Shown piece after piece: positions 20,819 through 29,227 of a stretch of DNA of 64,000 nt; positions within the stretch are counted from its first letter, which is position 1; every line of letters begins with the position of its first letter. The notes beneath the pieces were generated by a model. That model saw only the letters and a program-made list of their open reading frames with translations, was not told the origin of the DNA and ran no database searches. Made by a program: the position numbers and the translations under genes. This stretch comes from Actinomycetota bacterium. GTDB lineage: Bacteria > Actinomycetota > Actinomycetes > Nanopelagicales > Nanopelagicaceae. Location of the stretch: assembly GCA_015660815.1 (NCBI GenBank), contig JACSDF010000002.1, positions 21,736 to 85,735 of the forward strand. The letters are read 5' to 3'.

Positions 20819-21505
20819 ATGGAGCTCAATGTGCCGGCGAAAAAGTTAGAAATCTCGGTTTTGATTGTGGAAAATGAGAGCCTTACGCGCACTTTGTTAT
20901 CCAATCTCCTCACTTCGGCAGGATTTCGAGTGGTGGGAGCGGTCTCTAGTGCAAAGGCCGCTTTGCCCCTATTTCGAAAATCCGCACCAGATGTCCTACT
21001 TCTTAACATCGACCTTAGAGAGGGGCCAACCGGCCTAGAGGTGGCCACTGCCGCCAGAAAAATCGCCCCCAACGTTGGAATCGCCTTTATTACCTCTATG
21101 ACCGACATTCGGACGATTTCGCCGGATCAGCCAGCCATGCCAGAGGCATCGGTTTATCTAAACAGTGCCGATGTTTCTACTATTGAGCAACTCGTTACCG
21201 CTATCCAAAGGGCTTTTGAGCTCGCAAAACCTGGGGCACCTATGGCTGCAAAAGCCGATGCCCTGAAAAGTGAGCCCCTTACTGATTTACAGTTTGAACT
21301 CCTGCGCCAGGTCGCACTTGGAAAATCAAATAGTGCAATTGCTGCCCTCAAGTTCACAACGGTAAAGTCCACAGAAAATGCAATCTCGCGCCTTGCAAAA
21401 AAGCTAAAGATTCCAAGTGATGACGCCAACAATCAGCGAGTTCTGATAGCTCGTGAATTTTATAAGTTAAATAGGGGCGATATTGGTGAGAATTCTCCAA
21501 ACTGA
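20819..21505 (+). CDS. Response-regulator-like protein with degenerate receiver and LuxR-type HTH
   Basis: LEISVLIVENESLTRTLLSNLLTSAGF receiver fold, PDVLLLNIDLREGPTG (Asn at phospho-Asp position), C-term LTDLQFELLRQVALGKSNSAIAALKFTTVKSTENAISRLAKKL. Confidence 0.8.
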   Translation: MELNVPAKKLEISVLIVENESLTRTLLSNLLTSAGFRVVGAVSSAKAALPLFRKSAPDVLLLNIDLREGPTGLEVATAARKIAPNVGIAFITSMTDIRTISPDQPAMPEASVYLNSADVSTIEQLVTAIQRAFELAKPGAPMAAKADALKSEPLTDLQFELLRQVALGKSNSAIAALKFTTVKSTENAISRLAKKLKIPSDDANNQRVLIAREFYKLNRGDIGENSPN

Positions 21506-21555
21506 GTGTGATCACAAAAGATGTCGAACGGTGAATTAAGTGCGATGATTTCATT

Positions 21556-22722
21556 GTGGCCAGACAAATCGTAGTGATGGGATCTGGGGAAACCAGTCCC
21601 ACGATGGTCACACCACACCAGCAAATGATTGCCAGCTTGAACTCTTCTAAAAGTGCAGTGTTAAATGTTCTTGATACGCCATTTGGTTTTCAAGAAAATG
21701 CACAGGTATTAACATCAAAGTTAACTGAGTACTTTGAACTTTCCGTTGGTCACCCGGTTGGAGTCATCTCTTTACGAAATACACATGTCAGTAGTGCGGA
21801 GTTAGCTCAAGCCGTCAATGCAATTCGAGATTCTGACTGGCTCTTTGCCGGCCCTGGGAGCCCCAGTTATGCATTGAAAGTATGGCGAGAGCTTGGAATT
21901 ACTCCACATTTTAATGAAGTTCTTTCTCGTGGAATTTTGACCTTCGCATCGGCTGCCGCATTAACGGTGGGATCACACACGATTCCAGTTTATGAGATGT
22001 ACAAAGTTGGACAAGAACCTCACTGGCTTGAAGGGTTGAACCTCCTTGAAATACATACTGGGATGTCGGCGGCAGTTGTCCCACACTTTGATAATACTGA
22101 AGGTGCAAACCATGACACCCGTTTCTGTTATATCGGAGAACAACGGTTGAGAGTATTAGAAAGTTTTTTGCCTTCGGAAACTTTTATTATCGGCGTCGAT
22201 GGACACACTGGAGTGAGTTTCAATTTAGATACACGTGTTGCGAGTGTTTTTGGTCTTGGTCAAATGACGATCCGCCATCATGGTGAATCATGGATCGTAC
22301 ATAGCGGAGAATCAGCCACTTTTGACGAGATAATTGCTCACACTGGTAGCACAATTGTTCAAGAGAAACCGGCACAGTTATTTAGAGTTGACCCCCGCCA
22401 AGTTGAAGAACTCTTAGAATCAGGCGAAGTTAATGCCGCTGTTGAAGCACTTCTGGATTTAGATGAATTAGATCGAGACATCCAAACTCGTGTAGCAGTG
22501 CACTCTTTAATCACCCGCCTTGGCAATATTGCTGCAAGCCCACGTGTTGACCTAATGTCAGTGGTCGGTCCATATATAGATGCGCTATTGCAGGCACGAC
22601 AAGCTGCACGAACGGGTGGGCGCTGGGATGATGCCGATGCCATAAGAAATCGCCTCATGGAGTTGAAAGTCACTATCAAAGATTCAGAGAGTGGCTCGGA
22701 CTGGAAAATTGAATCCTTTTAG
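21556..22722 (+). CDS. Cyanophycinase/peptidase-E-like (S51/class-I GAT-like) protein with C-terminal CysRS-tail-like segment
   Basis: N-term VVMGSGETSPTM, FAGPGSPSYALKVW, LTFASAAALTVGSHTIPVYEMYKVG; C-term LLQARQAARTGGRWDDADAIRNRLMELKVTIKDSESGSDWKI resembles the CysRS C-terminus; GTG start. Confidence 0.72.
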   Translation: MARQIVVMGSGETSPTMVTPHQQMIASLNSSKSAVLNVLDTPFGFQENAQVLTSKLTEYFELSVGHPVGVISLRNTHVSSAELAQAVNAIRDSDWLFAGPGSPSYALKVWRELGITPHFNEVLSRGILTFASAAALTVGSHTIPVYEMYKVGQEPHWLEGLNLLEIHTGMSAAVVPHFDNTEGANHDTRFCYIGEQRLRVLESFLPSETFIIGVDGHTGVSFNLDTRVASVFGLGQMTIRHHGESWIVHSGESATFDEIIAHTGSTIVQEKPAQLFRVDPRQVEELLESGEVNAAVEALLDLDELDRDIQTRVAVHSLITRLGNIAASPRVDLMSVVGPYIDALLQARQAARTGGRWDDADAIRNRLMELKVTIKDSESGSDWKIESF

Positions 22723-22759
22723 GAGTTAACCCACGTTCCTTATAAAGTACTCCCCTGTA

Positions 22760-22833
22760 GGGGCGGTAGCTCAGTTGGTTAGAGCCCAGAACTCATAATT
22801 CTGTCGTCGTCGGTTCGAGCCCGACTCGCCCCA
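22760..22833 (+). tRNA. tRNA-Met (CAT)
   Basis: GGGGCGG acceptor pairs TCGCCCC(A); D-arm GCTC-AGTTGGTTA-GAGC; anticodon arm CAGAA-CTCATAA-TTCTG; T-arm GTCGG-TTCGAGC-CCGAC; CCA not encoded. Confidence 0.93.
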
Positions 22834-22845
22834 CTACAGTTAACT

Positions 22846-23472
22846 ATGATTGCGACCCAAAGAGGTTGGAAGATAATTCTCGTTGCAGTTTTCGGCGGCT
22901 TAGTTTTAGGAGTTTCTGCGCGCCTTTGGATGAGATGGATTTCAACTGATCCAGAATTTACATGGAGCGGAACAATATTCATAGTTCTCGCTTTTACAAT
23001 TTTTGCTTCTGCGCAAGCCACTGTCTATGTCTTAAGAAGAAGAATTAAAACTAGACGTTTAACTACAGTAATTAGAGGTGGTGGAATATTACTTACCCTT
23101 CCACTTTTTACCGGAGCTGGTGGAGGAATGTTTCCAACTGTAGCTCTGGCGTCAATTGCACTGTGGCAAAAAAAGATAGATAGTAAAATACGTATTGCTC
23201 TCCTAGTAATTAGCTTGGTAATACCGGCAATTGGAATTAAAGGAATTGGTTCTGATTTTGGTTGGAATATTGCGACCTTAGGACGATCCTTGCTCGTTAT
23301 TTTCATTTACTCCGTAGTCATTCTTCTCTTGAAACCGACGGTCACCCCTTATATTGGCCCTGAATCAAGCACGTTAGCAAAGAGACGCTTCAAAAAAACT
23401 CTGACCTTCTTATCCATTGTTTTGGTAGCGTTTCTATTTCTAATCGCTACTGGAATATCGATTGACTTTTGA
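22846..23472 (+). CDS. Multi-pass membrane protein, uncharacterised family (paralog A)
   Basis: Hydrophobic segments; strong similarity to ORFs 26941-27564 and 27666-28298 (shared ARLWMRWISTDPEFTW). Confidence 0.8.
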   Translation: MIATQRGWKIILVAVFGGLVLGVSARLWMRWISTDPEFTWSGTIFIVLAFTIFASAQATVYVLRRRIKTRRLTTVIRGGGILLTLPLFTGAGGGMFPTVALASIALWQKKIDSKIRIALLVISLVIPAIGIKGIGSDFGWNIATLGRSLLVIFIYSVVILLLKPTVTPYIGPESSTLAKRRFKKTLTFLSIVLVAFLFLIATGISIDF

Positions 23473-23499
23473 TATACAAATTGATGGAATTAATACTGT

Positions 23500-23932
23500 G
23501 ACGTACACCAACAAGACACAGCCAACTGCAATTACTCCTGAAAATTATCTGAAGGAAAACTTCGCCCAGAATTCAAAAGTGCGAATAGAAGCATTGGCAC
23601 TAGTTGATTTCTATACGAAAGTTACTGGCTCACCGTGTGTAATGTGGAATAAAATTTTCGGTTTTGGAAAGTATCATTATTTAGATAGTAAGGGTGGGGA
23701 ACATGAATATTGTATGACCGGATTTACAATTTCCTCAACTGGATTTACGCTTTATAACTTAATGGGTTGGGAAGAGTATAAAAAGGATCTCGAAGACCTT
23801 GGCAAGCACAAGTTCTCCGGTCAGTCTTGTTTGGCTATAAAAAGTATAGAAGGAATTAACCTAAAGATTCTAGGACCGGTAGTCAAGAGATCACTCACCG
23901 ATATGAAAAAAAGATATAGAACAGAGAAGTAA
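23500..23932 (+). CDS. DUF1801-like protein
   Basis: FGFGKYHYLDSKGGEHEYCMTGFTISSTGFTLYNLMGW...LGKHKFSGQSCLAIKSIEGINLKIL resembles DUF1801; track start 23462 overlaps the upstream gene, GTG 23500 is plausible. Confidence 0.75.
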
Positions 23933-23965
23933 TAATAACTGTTATTTTTTTCCGTTACAAAAGAA

Positions 23966-24002
23966 ATCTGGCCTCCTGTAGTACTACCAAGAGGCCAGAT
24001 TC
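23966..24002 (-). terminator. Strong hairpin downstream of the fasciclin gene
   Basis: AATCTGGCCTC...GAGGCCAGATT 11-bp perfect stem just past the 3' end of the minus-strand gene. Confidence 0.8.
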
Positions 24003-24016
24003 GTATTTTTAGAGAA

Positions 24017-25186
24017 TTACTTCGTTGGCATCAAAACCGCATCAATGCCATGTGCTATTTGTAGATTACCTTTGTTGATATCTACCTGTGCAAGAATCAC
24101 TTTTGGATCCTTTAACTTCTTGTTGTAGTCGCCTAGAGTGATTACTGTTCCCATTACTGAGACCTTAATCATTTTGCCTGAGAGAGCTGTCTTGAGTGAT
24201 GCACCATTAGCCTTCAATGCATCTCCGGACATAATGGCTGCTCCTGGTACCACGTGGAACTTAAGAATACTTTCAACAGTAGGTATTCCAAGTCCTGCCA
24301 CAGTTGCGAACGTTGCTGCTTCCGACTTTGGCTTCTTACCTGTCAACGCTGTAACTAGGTTCATGAATGCTTTGTCATTAGGGATAAATGCTGTCACAGC
24401 GGTTTTGCCATCTGTGAGAACTTTCACTGCTGAGTTTGGCTTAGCCTTTAGGACTGCCAACACTGCTGCTGTGACAATGTCATAGTTTGCTGAGTTGCTA
24501 TCAAATGAGCTCTTTGCTGTTAGAACAGCGGCGAGCGACTTTGTTCCAGGCTTCAATAACTGTACTGGAAGTAGGACTGCGTCAATCCCGTGAGCTACCT
24601 GCGCGTTGTCCTTGTTGATGTCGACTTGCGCAAGGATTACCTTTGGATCAACTGCAATAGTGTCGTAGTCACCCAAAGTGATTGTGGTTCCAACGACTGA
24701 GACCTTAATACTCTTGCCTGAGAGTGCACTTACTAGCGAGGCACCGTTTGACTTGAGAGCATCACCTGAGAGAATCGCTGCACCTGGAACAACGTGATAC
24801 AGAAGTACCTGTTCGATGGTGTCAATTCCCAAGCCGGCTACGGCAGTGAATGTCGCCTCTTCGGTGGCTGGGGTCGCACCGGTTAGAGCGGTCACTAAGT
24901 TTTCAAATGCTTTGTCGTTAGGGATAAATGCTGTGAGCCCAACTGTGCCATCTGTGAGCACTGAGACAGATGAGGCAGGCTTGGCCTTTAGAACTGCAAG
25001 CACTGCTGCAGTAAGGATGTCGTAATTCGTTGAATCCATATCAAATGAACTCTTCGCTGTAAGAACAGCGGCGAGTGACTTTGTTCCAGTTGCGCCCTGA
25101 GCTTGAGGGGCAAGGGCGATTGCACTTACGGCAAATAGTGAAACCAGTAGAGCCTTAGACACTCTTTTAACTGGAAGGGTGTTCAT
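24017..25186 (-). CDS. Secreted protein with two fasciclin (FAS1) domains
   Basis: Signal peptide; two copies of TAFIPNDKAF...HVVPGAA(I)..., VDINK...AHGIDAVL FAS1 H1/H2 motifs; internal ATG (MNTLPVKR) at 25186 likely the start. Confidence 0.92.
   Translation of the reverse strand: MNTLPVKRVSKALLVSLFAVSAIALAPQAQGATGTKSLAAVLTAKSSFDMDSTNYDILTAAVLAVLKAKPASSVSVLTDGTVGLTAFIPNDKAFENLVTALTGATPATEEATFTAVAGLGIDTIEQVLLYHVVPGAAILSGDALKSNGASLVSALSGKSIKVSVVGTTITLGDYDTIAVDPKVILAQVDINKDNAQVAHGIDAVLLPVQLLKPGTKSLAAVLTAKSSFDSNSANYDIVTAAVLAVLKAKPNSAVKVLTDGKTAVTAFIPNDKAFMNLVTALTGKKPKSEAATFATVAGLGIPTVESILKFHVVPGAAIMSGDALKANGASLKTALSGKMIKVSVMGTVITLGDYNKKLKDPKVILAQVDINKGNLQIAHGIDAVLMPTK
24020..25087 (-). repeat. 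Tandem internal duplication (about 180-aa unit x2) in the fasciclin gene
   Basis: Both units begin GTKSLAAVLTAKSSFD and end AHGIDAVL; units start at about 25087 and 24547 on the minus strand. Confidence 0.9.
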
Positions 25187-25422
25187 ATTTTCCTCCACAT
25201 AGGTTGTGACCTGCTTCAAGATGGACGATCCACCCCGATTCGGAAATTATGCACCTTCGACAAACATTAGGCAAACCCTAGACAATGATTTCATTATGAT
25301 TCCAATCACACGCATAGAATTGAGCGTGGTTAAGTCGAATTTTTGAGGGTTTCGGGAAAACAGAGGAGATTGAGCCGAGACTTGCGTACAAGGATTGTTG
25401 AATGTTGGGCTACTCTTAGACA

Positions 25423-26301
25423 ATGTTCACGATAAAGAAGGCCGTTGAGTTGACCGGGATCGCCGCCGCGACTCTACGCGCCTGGGAGCAGCGCTACGGT
25501 GTCGGTGCGCCTCGGCGAACTGAAGGCGGATATCGGGTCTATGACCAGTCAAGCATTGATGAGATTATGGCGATGCAAAAACTGTTGGACAAAGGGTGGC
25601 GCCATCAAGCCGCCGCCGCGGAAATCCTTCTACACCGCACGACAGGCCAGATTCCTGGTCGCCCCGTAGCCGCCGATTCTTACGCAGAACTGTCAACTGC
25701 ATTTCTGGCCGCTGCACGATCTCTCGATGATGAAATGCTTGGCGCTGTTTTGGATATCGCCTTTTCACGGGGCTCGTTTGAGTCAGTGGTAGACACGTGG
25801 CTCTTTCCCACTCTGCGGATTCTGGGTCAAGAGTGGATTGCAGGAAATCTAGATATTGCGAGTGAGCACTTTGCCAGTAACGCGATTATGCGGCGATTGG
25901 GCACTGCCTTTGAAGGCACGGCGGCGGGAAGTATGAATGAAAAAGTGGTTGTAGGCACACCAACCGGCTCTTTTCATGAAATCGGTACATTGGCTTTGGC
26001 CGTAGCAATCCGCAGGCAAGGACTAGGGGTCATTTACCTAGGGGTAAATGTTCCGGCGGAAGTCTGGGTCGATGCAGTCAATCGCAATCGAGCTCTTGGG
26101 GTCGCTATTTCCGTGGTCATGGAGCACGACGTAAGCACCGCCCAAGGAATTGTAGATGAACTCAATCGATCTTCTATCGGCGTGACGATTGCCGTGGGCG
26201 GCGCATTTGCTTCATCTATTCAACACGCAACTTTGGTTTTACAAGGTGGCATCAGCGAATCTGCAAAATTAATAGCTCAATCGTTACGAGCAAAAAAGTA
26301 A
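25423..26301 (+). CDS. MerR-family regulator with C-terminal cobalamin-binding-like domain (CarH/LitR-type)
   Basis: N-term FTIKKAVELTGIAAATLRAWEQRYGVGAPRRTEGGYRVYD MerR HTH; C-term GTPTGSFHEIGTLALAVAIRRQGLGVIYLGVNVP B12-binding-type fold. Confidence 0.87.
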   Translation: MFTIKKAVELTGIAAATLRAWEQRYGVGAPRRTEGGYRVYDQSSIDEIMAMQKLLDKGWRHQAAAAEILLHRTTGQIPGRPVAADSYAELSTAFLAAARSLDDEMLGAVLDIAFSRGSFESVVDTWLFPTLRILGQEWIAGNLDIASEHFASNAIMRRLGTAFEGTAAGSMNEKVVVGTPTGSFHEIGTLALAVAIRRQGLGVIYLGVNVPAEVWVDAVNRNRALGVAISVVMEHDVSTAQGIVDELNRSSIGVTIAVGGAFASSIQHATLVLQGGISESAKLIAQSLRAKK

Positions 26302-26302
26302 G

Positions 26303-26800
26303 TTATTTCTGAGTGGTCTTTGTGTAATTTACATATGAACGTACATCTAAATCATTTAAATTAATGTGAAAGCCGTGCTGCTTTAAAATCGTGGCAATCT
26401 CGCCCTTATGTTCGGACATGTGAAACGCTGGTTGAGAAAGTATGAATGAGCGCGTTCCACTTCTTGGATTGCCACCTGCATGAAAGATAATTTCCTCATC
26501 TTCAAGTGCCAGGTGGTCAAGGAAAATCGCATCTAAATCAGCAATAATCGGTAGATATTCGAGTGCAATACTTGCCTTTGTAATTGGTTTTAATTTCGGC
26601 AATGTCCATTCAACGCCACCCTCTAAACAATATTTAAACCATCTTTGGGCATCGACTACATGAACAAGTAACTCCCCAATGGTCCACTCATTTTCTGCAG
26701 AGCGCAGAGTGAATACCTCTTCAGGCATTTCCCCAAATAGAGAGAAAAACTTCTGGTTCGACCACGCTAGATGGCGAAGCGAAATTTCAAGAGTGATCAT
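26303..26800 (-). CDS. DinB-family protein
   Basis: RHLAWSNQKFFSLFGEMPEEVF...WTIGELLVHVVDAQRWF; AFHMSEHKGEIATILKQHG. Confidence 0.75.
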   Translation of the reverse strand: MITLEISLRHLAWSNQKFFSLFGEMPEEVFTLRSAENEWTIGELLVHVVDAQRWFKYCLEGGVEWTLPKLKPITKASIALEYLPIIADLDAIFLDHLALEDEEIIFHAGGNPRSGTRSFILSQPAFHMSEHKGEIATILKQHGFHINLNDLDVRSYVNYTKTTQK

Positions 26801-26940
26801 GCCTTTACTTTAATCGTTAAGGCATCGAAGATGCTTTGGATCGATAAGCATTGATCTAAAGCGGCAATAAAACCACTCCCCGTTCGAACTCTTTCCGGCT
26901 GTTCCATACTCAAACTCCTCTCACATCAGGAAAAAGTAGA

Positions 26941-27564
26941 TTAATCGGAAGACATTACAAAAACCCTAAGCAAATTAAACACCACAAAAATAGTAAAGAC
27001 TGCTATGAGAATCAATTTAAAGCGCTTTGTTAGTTCTACTTTCGAATCGCTACCTTCATATGGGGTGAGAGTAGGTTTCAAGAGAAGAATCACCACTGAG
27101 TAAATAAGAATGAAGAGAAGGGATCTTCCTAGGGTTACAAAATTCCAACCGAAATCAGATCCTATACCTTTGATTTGAATTGCGGGAATTACAAAACTAA
27201 TTACTAAAAGTGCAATTCGAACATCTTTATATATTTTTTTCCGCCAGACTGCAATCGAGGCCAATATGACGGTCGGAAACATTACAGCTCCAGCCGCAGT
27301 AAAGAGTGGAAGGGTGAAGAAAGTTCCAACCCCTCTAATCACAGAGGTAAGGCGTCGAGAAATTACTCTCCTTCTCAAGACATAAATAGTTGCTTGAGTC
27401 GTAGCAAAAATCGTAAAGGCGATGACTATGCCTAATGTCCCACCCCAGGAAAACTCAGGGTCGGTCGAAATCCATCTCATCCAAAGGCGTGCAACAATTC
27501 CAAGGACGAGGCCGCCAAAAACAGCAGCAAGAATTATCTTCCAGCCTCTTTGGGCGACAATCAT
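26941..27564 (-). CDS. Multi-pass membrane protein, uncharacterised family (paralog B)
   Basis: MIVAQRGWKIILAAVFGGLVLGIVARLWMRWISTDPEFSW..., close match to paralog A along full length. Confidence 0.8.
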   Translation of the reverse strand: MIVAQRGWKIILAAVFGGLVLGIVARLWMRWISTDPEFSWGGTLGIVIAFTIFATTQATIYVLRRRVISRRLTSVIRGVGTFFTLPLFTAAGAVMFPTVILASIAVWRKKIYKDVRIALLVISFVIPAIQIKGIGSDFGWNFVTLGRSLLFILIYSVVILLLKPTLTPYEGSDSKVELTKRFKLILIAVFTIFVVFNLLRVFVMSSD

Positions 27565-27665
27565 CTTTGCACTTTAATCCCAGAAACGTCAATTATCAAT
27601 GAAATCTCCTAACTCTTTGTGACGAGGTCTCCGAATGCGCAGGTTCCATACGATGATGGCTAGTC

Positions 27666-28298
27666 CTAGACTCCAGGTATACCAACAGTAAAGATGAAGA
27701 AGATCCCGCCGATTGCCAGTATCGCCACGACTAAGAGAATCTTCTTTCCTTTACTCATTTTGACCAATTCAGATGATTCATTTCGAAAAGGTGACATTGT
27801 AGGTTTCGTTGCGAAAGTTACAACACTGTAAATCGCCACAAAGAGAAGGATCCGACCTAATGTTGCAAAACTCCATCCAAAATCTGAAACGATATCTCTT
27901 GAAATTGTTACTGGAATAATTAGAGATAGTAGAAGTAGTACTCCCTTTGTGCGTTTTCCGAGTGCGGGATTCCAAGTGGCCACCGATGCCAATGCCACTG
28001 ACGGAAACATCATTCCACCAGCACCCGCAAATATAGGTAGTGAAAAAATAACACCACTTATACGGATAAGGAGCACGCTTCGCCTGCTCTTGAAACGTTG
28101 ACGAAGCATTTTAACTAAAGATTGATTGACCATAAAAATCGTAAAAGCTATTACGATAAATATCGATCCGCTCCACGTAAAATCTGGTTCAGTCGCAATC
28201 CATCTCATCCATGCTCGTGCAACTACGCCTAAAACAAAGCCCTTTACTAGGGCGGCGAGAACAATCTTAATTTTTTGCCTGACGGCGCTTGCTTCCAT
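27666..28298 (-). CDS. Multi-pass membrane protein, uncharacterised family (paralog C)
   Basis: KIVLAALVKGFVLGVVARAWMRWIATEPDFTWSGSIFIVIAFTIF, same architecture, more diverged. Confidence 0.78.
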   Translation of the reverse strand: MEASAVRQKIKIVLAALVKGFVLGVVARAWMRWIATEPDFTWSGSIFIVIAFTIFMVNQSLVKMLRQRFKSRRSVLLIRISGVIFSLPIFAGAGGMMFPSVALASVATWNPALGKRTKGVLLLLSLIIPVTISRDIVSDFGWSFATLGRILLFVAIYSVVTFATKPTMSPFRNESSELVKMSKGKKILLVVAILAIGGIFFIFTVGIPGV

Positions 28299-28379
28299 AG
28301 GAAAATGGTAATCTCAAAAAATGTGACTTACAACACAACCGGTAGGCTTTTTTACAGCCACCTCAGCCTGCTTTGTCTG

Positions 28380-28901
28380 TTAGATAAAGAGTAGTTGCGC
28401 GCCTTCAGTTAATTCGATGAAATCAGAGGCACTAATAATGCCTTCGACATCATCACGTAGATCCGACTCCTCAACTTTATTCATATCCGCCGATAAACGA
28501 CAGGCCCATAAATGACCACCAGCAGCGACAATCTGTTCAAGGAAATCTGGGACCTCCGGGATGTTTAAGTCATCTAACTGTTTTTTCAACATCTTGGTCG
28601 CCATCGCAGTCATTCCTGGCACTGGCATAACAGCTTGAGGAATATGTGCATTTGTACCAGGTAAGTGCATTGCAGTGTTACCGGCAGGTGAGAATTGCAG
28701 ATCGTTCATACGAGATTTAATAATCATGTCAAAACCCCAGAAGGTAAAAAATAAATGGGTCTCTATGCCTTCTCCAAGAGCGGCGTTGCCCAAGATTAAT
28801 CCGGGATATGCCATGTCAAGATTTCCCTTTGAACAGATTATTGCCAATTTACGACCAGAATCTTCGGCACCAAAGTTCGGGACGATTGCAGGTGTTGTCA
28901 T
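28380..28901 (-). CDS. DsrE/DsrF-like sulfur-relay family protein
   Basis: KLAIICSKGNLDMAYPGLILGNAALGEGIETHLFFTFWGFDMI...HLWACRLSADM...ASDFIELTEGAQLLFI; located with dsrC-like and sqr-like genes. Confidence 0.82.
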   Translation of the reverse strand: MTTPAIVPNFGAEDSGRKLAIICSKGNLDMAYPGLILGNAALGEGIETHLFFTFWGFDMIIKSRMNDLQFSPAGNTAMHLPGTNAHIPQAVMPVPGMTAMATKMLKKQLDDLNIPEVPDFLEQIVAAGGHLWACRLSADMNKVEESDLRDDVEGIISASDFIELTEGAQLLFI

Positions 28902-28912
28902 TTCATTCTCCT

Positions 28913-29227
28913 TTAGACGCAGCCCTTAGGCTTTGGAAGTCCAGCTATATATGTCATTTTCTTGGCAGGTTTTTTTGGAAATAATGCAAACTGCTCCTTT
29001 ATAGGAAATCCACCCGCGGTTTGTGTGTGACGAGAGGTTGACGACTCTCCCTCTTTCTTATAATCCTCACGCAAGAAGTGAATAACTTCCCAGTGTCGTG
29101 GGGTTAGTTCGATCTCGATTTGAGCGGCGAGAATTTTTGCTATCTCTTCGCTCCATTCGTCATATACGGTTAAGAAGCCCTCATCATTGACGCTTACTTG
29201 TTTCCCGGCGATTTCAATTGTTGGCAT
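28913..29227 (-). CDS. DsrC/TusE-family sulfur carrier protein
   Basis: VNDEGFLTVYDEWSEEIAKILAAQIEIELTPRHWEVIHFLREDYKKEG...AGLPKPKGCV with conserved penultimate Cys. Confidence 0.9.
   Translation of the reverse strand: MPTIEIAGKQVSVNDEGFLTVYDEWSEEIAKILAAQIEIELTPRHWEVIHFLREDYKKEGESSTSRHTQTAGGFPIKEQFALFPKKPAKKMTYIAGLPKPKGCV

Noticed and set aside
22760-22833. tRNA-Met as an integration (att) site for a mobile element
   Set aside because: No integrase nearby and I saw no second copy of the tRNA 3' end (GTTCGAGCCCGACTCGCCCCA) in the window.
24017-25219. Repeated segments considered as a CRISPR-like or mobile repeat
   Set aside because: The repeat is a coding FAS1-domain duplication in one frame; no spacer structure.
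26834-26861. Inverted repeat CTTTGGATC...GATCTAAAG
   Set aside because: Short, imperfect and not linked to a T-run or a plausible operator; compatible with chance in AT-rich intergenic DNA.
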